A stretch of 64,000 bases of DNA from Pseudoxanthomonas sp. NC8 (lineage in GTDB: Bacteria > Pseudomonadota > Gammaproteobacteria > Xanthomonadales > Xanthomonadaceae), in contig CP060419.1 in the NCBI GenBank assembly GCA_025232375.1, positions 1,611,001 through 1,675,000 on the forward strand, written 5' to 3'. A model generated the notes under the pieces. The model made no database searches, was not told the origin of the DNA, and saw only the letters and a program-made list of their open reading frames with translations. Made by a program: the position numbers and the translations under genes. Below, piece after piece: positions 13,286-23,074 of this stretch (the stretch's first letter is position 1; each line of letters starts with the position of its first letter).

Positions 13286-13320
13286 GCCGCAGCGGCGCTG
13301 GGGGGCGCCGGCGGTCATGC

Positions 13321-13349
13321 AGCCCGCGCCGTCCATGACGGCGCGGGCT
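13321..13349 (+). terminator. Hairpin between dnaK and dnaJ
   Basis: Inverted repeat AGCCCGCGCCGTC / GACGGCGCGGGCT with a three-base loop, followed only by GTTCC. Without a T-run it is more likely a processing or attenuating stem-loop than a strong terminator; it would set a dnaK:dnaJ expression ratio. Confidence 0.55.
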
Positions 13350-13387
13350 GTTCCATGAGGTGAGCCGATGATGGACTGCGATCCGAG

Positions 13388-14517
13388 ATGAGCAAGCGCG
13401 ATTACTACGAAGTGCTGGGCGTGGCCCGCGACGCCAGCGACGAAGAGCTGAAGAAGGCCTATCGCCGCTGCGCGATGAAGCACCATCCGGACCGCAATCC
13501 CGGGGATGCCGCCGCCGAGTCCGCGTTCAAGGAATGCAAGGAGGCCTACGAGGTCCTGGCCGACGGCGCCAAGCGCCGCGCCTACGACGCGCACGGCCAT
13601 GCCGCCTTCGAGCACGGCATGGGCGGTGGCGGTGGCCCGGGTCCGGACATGGGCGACATCTTCGGTGACATCTTCGGCACGATCTTCGGTGGAGCGGGCG
13701 GCGGTGGCCGCGCCGCGGCGCCGCGGTGCCGACATCGGCTACGTGATGGAGCTTGACCTGGAAGAGGCCGTGGCCGGGGTCGAGAAGCGCATCGAGATCC
13801 CGACGTTGTCCGAATGCGACCACTGCCATGGCAGCGGCTCGGAGGACGGCAAGGTCGAGACCTGCGCCACCTGCCACGGGCGGGGGTAAGGTGCGCTTCC
13901 AGCGTGGCATCTTCACCATGCAGCAGGCCTGCCCGGACTGCGGCGGCCGCGGCCAGAGCGTGCGCAATCCGTGTCGCGAGTGCCATGGCGCCGGGCGGAT
14001 CGAGGACGAGAAGGTCCTGTCGGTGAAGATTCCGGCCGGCGTGGACAGCGGCGACCGCATCCGCCTGACCGGCGAAGGCGAAGCCGGGCCGGCGGGCACC
14101 CCGCCGGGCGACCTGTACGTGGAAGTGCGCGTGCGCGAGCACGAGATCTTCCGCCGGGATGGCGACGACCTGCACTGCGAGGTGCCGATCCGGATCTCCC
14201 AGGCCGCGCTCGGCGATGCGGTGAACGTGCCCACGCTCGAGGGCGAAGCGGAGATCCAGATCCCCGCCGAGACCCAGGCCGGCAAGGTGTTCCGCCTGCG
14301 CGGCAAGGGCGTCAAGTCGGTGCGCAGCCGCAGCGCCGGCGACCTGTACTGCCGCGTCGTGGTCGAGACGCCGATCAACCTCACCGCCGAGCAGCGCGAG
14401 CTGCTGGAGAAGTTCGAGGCGACCTTCACCGGCGAAGACGGGCGTCGCCATTCGCCGCGTTCGGCCACGTTCCTCGACGGGGTCAAGTCGTTCTTCGGGC
14501 GGATCACCGCGCCCTGA
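13388..14517 (+). CDS. dnaJ: Chaperone protein DnaJ (Hsp40)
   Basis: J domain with HPD in [15 protein letters not shown], Gly-rich region ([18 protein letters not shown]), four zinc-binding CxxCxGxG repeats ([32 protein letters not shown]) and C-terminal substrate domain ending [15 protein letters not shown]. About 376 aa. Breaks at about 13725 (GC-rich run) and 13886 (CCAGG read as GTAAGG). Last gene of the heat-shock cluster. Confidence 0.95.
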
Positions 14518-14527
14518 TCGATGCATG

Positions 14528-14553
14528 GATCCGCGCCACAAGGGGCGCGGATC
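14528..14553 (+). terminator. Stem-loop after dnaJ
   Basis: Inverted repeat GATCCGCGCC / GGCGCGGATC directly after the dnaJ stop, followed by GATTGTT. A probable terminator with a weak T-tract. Confidence 0.6.
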
Positions 14554-14710
14554 GATTGTTCGACCCGCCGTGCCCGTGCACGGCCGCGCGTTTCCGCTCG
14601 GACATGCAGATATCCTGACGGAATCAGCCTATTTCCGTTGCAGCTGAAACGCAGCGCGCCGCTCGCGATATGACGCGCTAGCATGCGTGGCCCGGAACAC
14701 GGTCCATCGA

Positions 14711-15617
14711 ATGAGCGACACGCTGGAAAACCACCTGGTCCACGAACGCCGCAACCGGCCGCAGGCGCCGTTGCCGGTGGACCTGGTCTCGGTACAGTCG
14801 CAACTCGCCTATGGCCATGCCGGCAACAGCGCCGCGGTGCCGGTGCTGCGCATGCTCGGCGTGCGCGTGGCCGAAGTGCCTACCACGCTGCTCAGCAATA
14901 CTCCCTTCTATGCGAGCCTGCGCGGCCGCGTGCTGCCTGCCGAATGGCTCGCCGACCTGTTGCGCGGCCTGGACGAACGCGGCGTCAGCGTGCGCGCATC
15001 GATGCTGACATCCGGCTACTTCGGCAGCCTCGCCAATGGCGAGGCGTTCGCCGACTGGATCGAGCGCCACGGTAAGGCCGGCACCGCGCCGCGCTATGTG
15101 CTCGATCCTGTGATCGGCGACACCCACACCGGGTCCTACGTGGAACCCGGACTGGAAGCCGTGTTCGCCCGCCGGCTGTTGCCGCTGGCCGGATGGTCAC
15201 GCCCAACGCCTTCGAACTCGAGCGCCTCGCTGGCCGCCCGGCACTGTACGAGGCCGACGCGCTGGTCGCGGCGCGCCTGCTGCTGGAACGCGGGCCGGAA
15301 TGGGTGCTGGCCCACAGCGTCATCGGCGCGAACGGGGACCTGGTCACCCTGCTGGTCGGTCGCGATGCGACGTGGCGGCTGCAGTCACCGCGCCTGGACA
15401 TCGACGTGGCCGGAACCGGCGACGTGCTGGTCGCGCTGCTGCTGGCGTTCCTGCTGCGCGGCGAACCGCCGGCACGGGCCGCCGAACGCGCGCTGGCCGG
15501 CGTGCATGCGGCGCTGGAGTCCACGCTCGCCCGGGATTGGGAAGAACTGGACGTGCAGGCGGCCCCGGCCGCGGCCCTCGCCGGGGGCCGGCACGTTTCC
15601 CGGCGGTCGCGCTTTGA
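14711..15617 (+). CDS. pdxY: Pyridoxal kinase PdxY
   Basis: Ribokinase-like kinase of the vitamin B6 salvage pathway. Substrate-binding motif VDLVSVQSQLAYGHAGNSA, LDPVIGD at about 15100, MVTPNAFELERLAGRP after a break at about 15192, and the anion hole/catalytic GTGDVLVALLLAF near 15415. The start MSDTLENHLVHERRNRPQAP has a short extra N-terminal tail. The stop at 15617 requires a frame change in the G-run near 15585. tyrA starts three bases later, so the two are probably co-transcribed. Confidence 0.88.
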
Positions 15618-15619
15618 GC

Positions 15620-16762
15620 ATGGACACGCCGAAACGGGAAGCGCGCCCGGGGCCGGTGATCGGCCCGGTCGGCAGCGCCGGCGCCTATGGCGTGTGGCTG
15701 CGCCGCTTCTTCGAGCAGCGCATGGGCCTGCACGTGCTTGGCCATGATCCGGCCGAACCGGGCAGCGATACCCCCGAACAGCTGCTTGCGCGCGCCGACG
15801 TGCTGGTCTTCGCCGCGCCGATCCGGCACACCCCGGAACTGATCGCCCAGTATGTCGCCGCGTCGGCAGGCCGCGAACACGGGCGGCTCTGGCTCGACAT
15901 AACCTCGATCAAGCAGGCGCCGGTGGCGGCGATGCTGGCCTCGCAGGCCGAGGTCGTCGGCCTGCACCCGATGACGTCGCCGCTGAAGACGCCAACGCTC
16001 AAGGGCCGCGTGGTCGTGGTCTGCGAGGCGCGCGTGGACGCGTGGCGTCCATGGCTGGGGGAACTGCTGGAAGCGCTGCAGGGCGAATACGTGCGCACCA
16101 CGCCCGAGCACCACGACCGGGTGATGGCGCTGGTGCAGGCGATGGTGCACGCCGTGCCTTATAGGTAGGTGGGCGGGCGTGCTGCGCAGCTTCGCCGGCG
16201 AGCTCGGCGACCCGGCCGCATTGATGCCGTACCGTTCGATCGGTTTCGAGATGGACGCGGCGGTGACCGCGCGGATCCTGGCGCTGAATCCACAGATCTA
16301 CGAGGACATCCAGTTCGACAACCCGCATACGGGCGAGGTGCTCGAACGCCTTAGCCGCCGAGATCGCGCGCCTGCGCGCCCTGGTCGGGCGCGGCGACGA
16401 GGCGGCACGGGCCAAGTTCCGCGGGCATTTCCTCCAGGACAACCACGCCGCCTGGGGCGATGCGGCCGTCGCCGAGGGCAGCTACACGTTCGAGCGCGTC
16501 GGCTACCTGCTCGCGGACCTGACCGAGACGCGGCGCCTGAGCGTGCACCTGCCGGAGGACCGCGCCGGTTCCCTGCGTGCGCTGCTGCACGTGTTCGAGC
16601 GGCATGACATCAGCCTGTCGTCGATCCATTCCTCGCGCACGCCGGCCGGCGAAGTCCATTTCCGGATCGGTTTCGACGCCGGCGCGAACGTGGACGCGTT
16701 GCGTGCCGCCGCTGCGGAGATCGACCGCGACGGGCCTGGGCCGGGTGCTCGAGCGGCCCTGA
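15620..16762 (+). CDS. tyrA: Prephenate dehydrogenase TyrA with C-terminal ACT domain
   Basis: NAD(P)-dependent step of tyrosine synthesis. Rossmann start VIGPVGSAGAYGVWLRRFFE, catalytic region LWLDITSIKQAP, GLHPMTSPLK, HHDRVMALVQAMVHA, then FAGELGDPAALMPYRSIGFE. The last 80 residues are an ACT regulatory domain (RRLSVHLPEDRAGSLRALLH, HDISLSSIHSSRTPAGE), expected to bind tyrosine or phenylalanine. Breaks: 16158-16170, 16351 (CCTTAG for CCTGG) and 16735. About 380 aa. Confidence 0.9.
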
Positions 16763-16771
16763 CCGGAAGGC

Positions 16772-16963
16772 TCAGTCGGCGGTCAGCACCAGCGTGCTGT
16801 CGGCATTGGCGAAGCGGTCGTCCTTGCGCTGCAGGCGCTGGCCATCGGCCAGTTCGTAGCGCAGCGCCGGCTTGCCGTCGGTGCCGGCCTGCTCGTCGTG
16901 GAACTCGAGGATGATGTAGCTGTTGCCGTCGTTGCCGGTGGCGGGGAACTGGCGGAAGGACAT
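16772..16963 (-). CDS. Small hypothetical protein, 63 aa
   Basis: Frame MSFRQFPATGNDGNSYIILE ending LVLTAD; a start six codons upstream (MTWSAPMSFRQ, 16981) is equally possible. Acidic, soluble, no known motif. Convergent with tyrA with nine bases between the stops. The 320 bases from 16982 to the aminotransferase start hold no supportable gene and presumably the aminotransferase promoter. Confidence 0.6.
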   Translation of the reverse strand: MSFRQFPATGNDGNSYIILEFHDEQAGTDGKPALRYELADGQRLQRKDDRFANADSTLVLTAD

Positions 16964-17301
16964 GGGTGCGCTCCAGGTCATGCGGTCGGGGTTCGCGTAC
17001 CGGATTTTTTGCGTCGCCCGGTAAACAGGCGTCGATTCGAAGTGAAAGTTTGGTAGTCGCGGGGGCGTGCGCCACCGGACGGGCGCCGGGCGTCGGGGCC
17101 GAAGGCCGGTCGCGTCGTCGTTTCCCGGTCGCGGCAGGGCCGGGGCGCGCGTGGACAGGGGGACATCCGTTCGACTCGCTGATCACCCCCGCGCGGGCCG
17201 GGCGATGCGGAAGCACCCGGTGTGCGGCGGAGGCCAGGTAAGGCCCGCCATGGGCCGTCCGCCGCGCTCCGGGCGGACGGGTCGACCCGTTACAATGGGC
17301 C

Positions 17302-18501
17302 ATGACTACTTCCTACACCCTGTCGCGCCGCGCCCAGGCGCTCACCAGTTCAGCCATCCGCGAAATCCTCAAGGTCACCGAGCGTCCCGAGGTCATTTCC
17401 TTTGCCGGCGGCCTGCCGTCGCCCGCGACCTTCCCGGTCGAGCGCATGCGCGAGGTCACGGAGAAGGTGCTGCGCGAGGCGCCGGAGTCGGCCCTGCAGT
17501 ACGGTCCGACCGAGGGTTTCAGCCCGCTGCGCGAGTGGATCGCCGCGCGCCTGAGCCACGGCGGCGCCGTGGTCCCGGCCTCGCGCGTGCTGATCACCAC
17601 CGGCTCCCAGCAGGGCCTGGATCTGCTCGGCAAGGTGCTGATCGACGAAGGCAGCAAGGTCCTGGTCGAAACCCCGAGCTATCTCGGTGCGCTGCAGGCG
17701 TTTTCGCTGTTCGCGCCGCAGTTCGCCTCACTGCCCAGCGACGCGCAGGGCATCGTCACCGATGGCCTGTCGCCCGAGCAGCTGGCCGGCGCGCGCTTCC
17801 TGTACTGCCTGCCCAACTTCCAGAATCCGACCGGCCGGCGCATGCCGCTCGAGCGGCGCAAGGCGCTGGTCGCGCTGGCCGACGCGGCCGGCGTGCCGCT
17901 GGTCGAGGACGATCCGTACGGCGAACTGTCGTATGGCGGCGAGGCGTTGCCGAGCCTGCTGTCGATGAATCCCGATGGCGTGATCTACATGGGCTCGTTC
18001 TCCAAGGTGCTGGCGCCCGGCCTGCGCCTGGGCTATGTCGTCGCCCCCGAGCACGTGCTCGGCAAGATGATCCAGGCCAAGCAGGCCGCCGACCTGCACA
18101 CGCCGTCGTTCTCGCAGCGGATCGTGTACGAGGCGGTGCAGGGCGGCTTCATCGACCGGCACATCCCGGCAATCCGCAGCCTCTACGCCGCGCAGTGCGA
18201 GCACATGCTCGCGGCGCTGGAACGCGAGTTCCCGAAGCAGGTGAGCTGGAACCGGCCGGAAGGCGGAATGTTCATCTGGGTCGACCTGCCCGAGGGCGTC
18301 GACAGCGGTGCGTTGCTGGCCAAGGCGATCGAACGCAACGTGGCCTTCGTCCCGGGCGCGCCGTTCTACGCGGTCAACCCGCGCAAGAACACGCTGCGGC
18401 TGTCCTTCGTCACCGTGCCGGGCGAGAAGATCGATGCCGGCGTGAAGGTGCTGGGGGAACTGCTCAGGGCCGAGATTGCCGCGCTGCCGGCGGCCGCCTG
18501 A
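17302..18501 (+). CDS. PLP-dependent aminotransferase (class I/II, 2-aminoadipate/aromatic type)
   Basis: Intact 399-aa frame without any break. The N-terminus MTTSYTLSRRAQALTSSAIR and VISFAGGLPSPATFPVERMR are typical of LysN/MocR-like aminotransferases; ALQYGPTEGFSPLREWIAAR, the PLP lysine in SFSKVLAPGLRLGYVVAPE and RLSFVTVPGEKIDAG complete the fold. Exact substrate (2-aminoadipate, valine or aromatic amino acids) cannot be read from sequence. It stands alone. Confidence 0.88.
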   Translation: MTTSYTLSRRAQALTSSAIREILKVTERPEVISFAGGLPSPATFPVERMREVTEKVLREAPESALQYGPTEGFSPLREWIAARLSHGGAVVPASRVLITTGSQQGLDLLGKVLIDEGSKVLVETPSYLGALQAFSLFAPQFASLPSDAQGIVTDGLSPEQLAGARFLYCLPNFQNPTGRRMPLERRKALVALADAAGVPLVEDDPYGELSYGGEALPSLLSMNPDGVIYMGSFSKVLAPGLRLGYVVAPEHVLGKMIQAKQAADLHTPSFSQRIVYEAVQGGFIDRHIPAIRSLYAAQCEHMLAALEREFPKQVSWNRPEGGMFIWVDLPEGVDSGALLAKAIERNVAFVPGAPFYAVNPRKNTLRLSFVTVPGEKIDAGVKVLGELLRAEIAALPAAA

Positions 18502-18528
18502 GCCGGGCCGGGCGCGCGTGACGCCGGG

Positions 18529-19228
18529 ATGACGCCGCGCCTCACCGCCACGATCGATGCGGTACTGACCGGCCGGGCCGTGGACTACACCCGGCCGGGC
18601 AGCCGCAGCGCGATCGCCAAGCATCCGGTCGATGGCCGCCTCGGGATCGGGGCCGACGGCATCGCCGGCGACGAACAGGGCGACCGCCGCGTGCACGGCG
18701 GGCCCGACAAGGCGATCCACCACTATCCGTTCGACCATTACGCGACGTGGCGCGGCGAGATCGGCGCGCATCCGTTGCTGCAGGCGCCGGGTGCATTCGG
18801 CGAGAACATCAGCACCGCCGGAATCACCGAGGCGGACCTGTCTTATGGGCGACCGGCTGAGGCTGGGTACCGCGCTGGTCGAGGTGTCGCAGGCACGGCA
18901 ACCGTGCTGGAAGCTGTCGGACCGCTTCGGCGTGGCCGACATGGCGCGGCGCGTGCAGGACAGCGGTCGCAGCGGCTGGTACTACCGCGTGCTGGAAGCG
19001 GGCGCCGTGCAGGCCGGTGACACGCTGGCGCTGATGGAGCGTCCACATCCGCAGTGGCCGCTGCCGCGCCCAGCCGGGCTGCTGTACGGGCGCACGCTTG
19101 ATGTCACCGAGCTGCAGGCGGCGCTGGCGCTGCCGCTGGTACCGTCGTGGCGCAAGCTGTTCGAGCGGCGCCTCGAGCAGAACGGGATGGAGAACTGGGA
19201 GTCGCGGCTGGACGGACCGTCGCGCTGA
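18529..19228 (+). CDS. yiiM: MOSC domain protein, YiiM type
   Basis: MOSC domain with IAKHPVDGRLGIGADGIAGD, GDRRVHGGPDKAIHHYP, GAFGENISTAGI and the conserved cysteine in SQARQPCWKLSDRFG that binds molybdenum cofactor in this superfamily, followed by the 3-alpha domain. YiiM homologues reduce N-hydroxylated purine analogues. Break at 18842, where CCCTGG reads CTTATGG. About 233 aa. Confidence 0.88.
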
Positions 19229-19243
19229 TTCCCGCGGCGCCGG

Positions 19244-19594
19244 TCACGAACGCCGGAAGAGCAGGGTGCGGTTGCGCGCGAGCGGCGGCTGCAGGACCAC
19301 GCGGCGCCAGTCTCCGGTCGAGGGAAAGACAGCGCCCATGGCGGCGGCGAGCGGATCGAAGCCCGGTTGTCGTTCGCCGACCGCGAGCCGGTCCGTGCCG
19401 ACGACGAATTAGGAACGCCTCGTCGGTGTCCGCCAGGTCGATCCTGTAAGCCCAGATCTCGTGCACGGCCTGCCGCAGGCGACCGTGTGTGGTCCCAGCA
19501 CGAAGCCGAAGCCGGTCACGGTGACCGGGCAGCATTCCGCCTGCCCGCGTGCGCGGGCGATCCGGTCGAGCAGGCTGGCAACCTTGCTGCCCAT
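19244..19594 (-). CDS. Hypothetical protein, about 116 aa
   Basis: Frame-corrected protein starts MGSKVASLLDRIARARGQAE, continues CPVTVTGFGFVLGPHTVACG, RLRQAVHEIWAYRIDLADTD and ends LARNRTLLFRRS. It has frame breaks near 19475 and 19408 (GAATTAGGAA, likely a CCAGG). No domain recognised. The first 18 bases are separated from the end of the GGDEF/EAL gene by only 17 bases, so it may be the last gene of that transcript. Confidence 0.5.
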
Positions 19595-19611
19595 CTCGCC
19601 TTGGCATGCCT

Positions 19612-22180
19612 TCAGCGCGCGTGCGCGGCCGCGAGCCGTCGCGCCAGGTCGTCCGGCGGCAGGCCCGGCGCGAACAGGAAGCCCTGGCCGACCGGCACGC
19701 CCAGTTCGAGCAGGTATCGGCGCTGCGATTCCTGTTCCACGCCCTCCGCGAAGGCTAGGCCAGGCTGCGCGCGATCGCGCTGACCGCCTCGCACACCGCC
19801 ACGTCGGAGCGGTTACCCGGCACGCCTTCCACGAACAGCTGGCTCAGCTTCAGTCCGTGGATCGGCAGCCGGCGCAGGTAGTTCAGCGCGCTGTAGCCTT
19901 CGCCGAAGTCGTCGATGGTCAGGATCACGCCCATCCGCCGCAGTTCGGCGAACGTGCGCAGCGTCGCCGGCGCGTCCTCGATCAGCACGCGTTCGGTGAA
20001 TTCCAGTTCCAGCGCCGAGCCGGGCAGGCCGAACTCGCGCAGCGTTTCGGCCACCTTGACCGCCAGGTCCTCGGCGATGAACTGGCGGTAGGAGACGTTG
20101 ATCGCGACCCGGACGATGCCCAGGCCCTGCTCCTGCCACTCGCGCACCTGGCGGCAGGCCTCGCGCAGGACCCAGTCGCCGATGCGGACGATGTCGCCGG
20201 TGGTTTCGGCGTGGCTGATGAACAGGTCCGGGCGCAGCTCGCCCAGCTGGTGGCTCTGCCAGCGGATCAACGCCTCGGCAGCCACGATCTGGCCGTGGCG
20301 CAAGTCCACCTGCGGCTGGTACACCAGCCGGAACTCCCTGGTTGTCCAGCGCGCGGCGCAGCTGGGTCTCGATCTGCAGCCGGTCCTGCTGCTTCTGCGC
20401 CAGGTCCGGGGTGAACACCTGCCAGCCGTTGCGGCTGCGGCGCTTGCAGTCGTACATGGCGATGTCGGCGCTCTGGATCAGCTGCTGCGGCCGGTTGCCG
20501 TCCGCCGGGGCATAGGCGATACCGATGCTGGCGCTGATCGAGAACTCGTCCTCGCCGAACAGGAACGGCCGGGTCAGCGCGCGCAGGATGGAGTCGGCCA
20601 GCTGGGTGGCCTGCGCCGGATCGTCGCCGTCGCACAGCATAAGGAATTCGTCGCCTCCGAAACGGGCCAGCAGGCCCTCGGTGCCGATCGCGCGGGCGAT
20701 GCGCTGGCCGGTGCGGACCAGCAGGTCGTCGCCGGCGGCATGGCCGAGCACGTCGTTGACCGTCTTGAACCGGTCCAGGTCGATGTAGAGCACCGCGACG
20801 GCGGCATTGGCCGGCTCTGCTAAAGGCGCTCGTCCAGGTCGCCGAGGATGGCGTCGCGGTTGAGGATGCCGGTCAGCGGGTCGGTGCGTCCTGGATGCGC
20901 AGGGTTTCCTCGGCCTGCTTGCGCTCGGTGATGTCCTGCAGCGTGCCGGCGATGCGCGGCGCGACGTGGTTGCCGGGTTCGATCTCGCCGATCATGCGGA
21001 TCCAGAACGCGTGGCCGTCGCCACGCTGGCCCTGCAGTTCCAGGTCGAATCCGGTGCGCTGGACGAATACGCGCTCCTGGGCGGATTCGAGCCGGTGGCG
21101 GTCGCTGTTGCGCAGGCGGCCCAGCAGGTCGTCCATCGTGTGCGCGCCCGCTTCCAGGCCGACGATGCGCATCGCTTCGCCGGTGAGGTACAGGCGCTGG
21201 CGACCGCGGTCCCATTCCCAGCCGCCGATGTGCGCCAGCGACTGCGCGCGATCGAACAGCGCGCTGTCGCGCTTGAGGTCGGTGATATCGCTGAACAGCA
21301 CGAACACGTGGTCGGCTTCGTCGCGGCCGGACGAGAACACCGGCACCGTGGTCGCCGAGATCCAGATAAGGCGGTCGCTGGCCCGGTGGTGCAGGCCGAT
21401 CGTGGTGCTGGGGATGATCTGGCCGCTGCGCAAGGATCGCTGTGCCGGCCACTGGTCCTCGGGCAGCCCGCGGCCGTGTTCGTCGAGGACGGTCCACTCG
21501 CGGGTGTGCGAGGTAAGGTCGGTTTCCAGCTCGGGTCCGAGGATCCGGTGCGCGGCCGGGTTGGCCGACAGCAGGGTGAATTGCCGGTCCAGCAGCAGCA
21601 CGCCCTTGTCGATCGACTCCATCAGCAGCCGGTAGCGCGATTCGGCCTGCCAGCGGCTGCTGAGGTCGCGGGCCACGGCGACGATGCAGTGGCGGCCGCC
21701 ATGCTCGAATCCGGCCGAGTGCACCTCGACCGGGAAGCGGCTGCCGTCACCGCGCATGTTGGTGACTTCGATGACGTAGGTTTCGCCGCGGTTGAGCGTT
21801 TCCCAGACCGGCTTGAGATGGTCCGGCGGCAGGTCGGGGTTGAGGGTCTCGATCGGCTGGCCGACGATCTCCTCGCGCGGACGCCCGTAGGCGCGGATGC
21901 CGGCCTTGTTGAGGTCCAGGACGATGCCGGTCTCGCTGAGCACGCTGACCGGGTCGGGGACCGCGTCGAACAGCGCGTGGTAGCGCAGGCGCGCCGCTTC
22001 GCCTTCGGTAAGGGCGCTGTGCAGGGCGTCGTGGGCCTCCCGCAGCAGCGCGCGGGTCGCCGCGGGCAGGGCATGCTCGCGCAGGGCCGGCGGCTCCTGC
22101 AGGGCTCGTTCGAGTGCAGCCAATACCGCCTCCGGTTCCGCCAGCAACGCGGGTTCGGAGACGAGCGCGGCCGGCGGCAT
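19612..22180 (-). CDS. PAS-GGDEF-EAL cyclic-di-GMP signalling protein
   Basis: About 856 aa. N-terminal helical segment, then three PAS-like domains (YHALFDAVPDPVSVLSETGI; YRLLMESIDKGVLLLDRQFT; LAHIGGWEWDRGRQRLYL), a GGDEF domain with intact RFGGDEFLMLCDGD near 20660 and an EAL domain with AEALIRW near 20270 and DDFGEGYSALNYLRRLP near 19890. Both catalytic signatures are kept, so diguanylate cyclase and phosphodiesterase activities are possible. No membrane segment seen, so probably cytosolic. Breaks near 20880, 20815, 20337 and 19757 are CCWGG-like. Its ATG directly abuts the liuE stop. Confidence 0.88.
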
Positions 22181-23074
22181 TCATGCGGCCGCCAGCGCCC
22201 GCCCGACCTTGCTGCCCGTTTCGCGTCCCAGCCGCAGTGCCAGCCAGCGGCCGGTCTCGGCGAGCGCCTCGAGGTCGATTCCGGTATCGATGCCCATGCC
22301 CCGCAGCATATACACCAGATCCTCGCTGGCAACATTGCCGCTGGCGCCACGGGCGTACGGACACCCGCCGGTTCCGGCCACCGCCGAATCGGCGACGCGC
22401 ACGCCGGCCTCGACGCAGGCGGCCACGTTCGCTAAAGCGCAGCCATAGGTGTCGTGGAAGTGCACCGCCAGCGCGGCCATCGGTACTTCAGCCGCCACCG
22501 CCAGCAGCATCCGGCGCGCCTTGAGTGGCGTGCCCACGCCGATGGTGTCGCCCAGCGAGATCTCGTGGCAGCCCAGCTCGTGCAGGCGGCGGGCCACGCG
22601 GACCACGTCGTCCAGCGGCACGTCGCCCCGGTACGGGCAGCCGAGCACCGTGGAGACGTAGCCGCGCACGGGTACGCGGTCCAGCTGCGCGCGCGCCAGT
22701 ACCGGGACGAAGCGCTCGATCGATTCGTCGATCGATGCGTTGATGTTGCGGCGGTTGAACGCCTCCGACGCGGCCGTGAACACGGCGACCTCGCCGGCAC
22801 CGGCGGCGCGGGCCCGCTCGTAGCCGTGTTCATTGGGGACCAGCACCGGATAGGACACGCCCGGGTGGCGGCGGATGCCGGCCATCACCTCGGCCGCATC
22901 GGCCAGCTGCGGCACCCACTTCGGACTGACGAAGCTGGTTGCCTCGATGCTGCGCAGGCCGGTGGCCGAGAGCCGGTCGACCAGGGCGATCTTGTCGGCG
23001 GTGGCGAGCATCGCCGCTTCGTTCTGCAGGCCGTCGCGCGGGCCGACCTCGACGATGCGGACGAAGTCGTTCAT
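22181..23074 (-). CDS. liuE: Hydroxymethylglutaryl-CoA lyase
   Basis: Last step of leucine degradation: HMG-CoA to acetoacetate and acetyl-CoA. Uninterrupted 297-aa frame: [77 protein letters not shown] and the catalytic cysteine loop [20 protein letters not shown]. Overlaps the liuD stop by four bases. Confidence 0.95.
   Translation of the reverse strand: MNDFVRIVEVGPRDGLQNEAAMLATADKIALVDRLSATGLRSIEATSFVSPKWVPQLADAAEVMAGIRRHPGVSYPVLVPNEHGYERARAAGAGEVAVFTAASEAFNRRNINASIDESIERFVPVLARAQLDRVPVRGYVSTVLGCPYRGDVPLDDVVRVARRLHELGCHEISLGDTIGVGTPLKARRMLLAVAAEVPMAALAVHFHDTYGCALANVAACVEAGVRVADSAVAGTGGCPYARGASGNVASEDLVYMLRGMGIDTGIDLEALAETGRWLALRLGRETGSKVGRALAAA

Noticed and set aside
16982..17301. Possible gene or RNA in the gap before the aminotransferase
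   Set aside because: Open frames there lack ribosome sites and recognisable sequence, and no stable RNA structure stood out.
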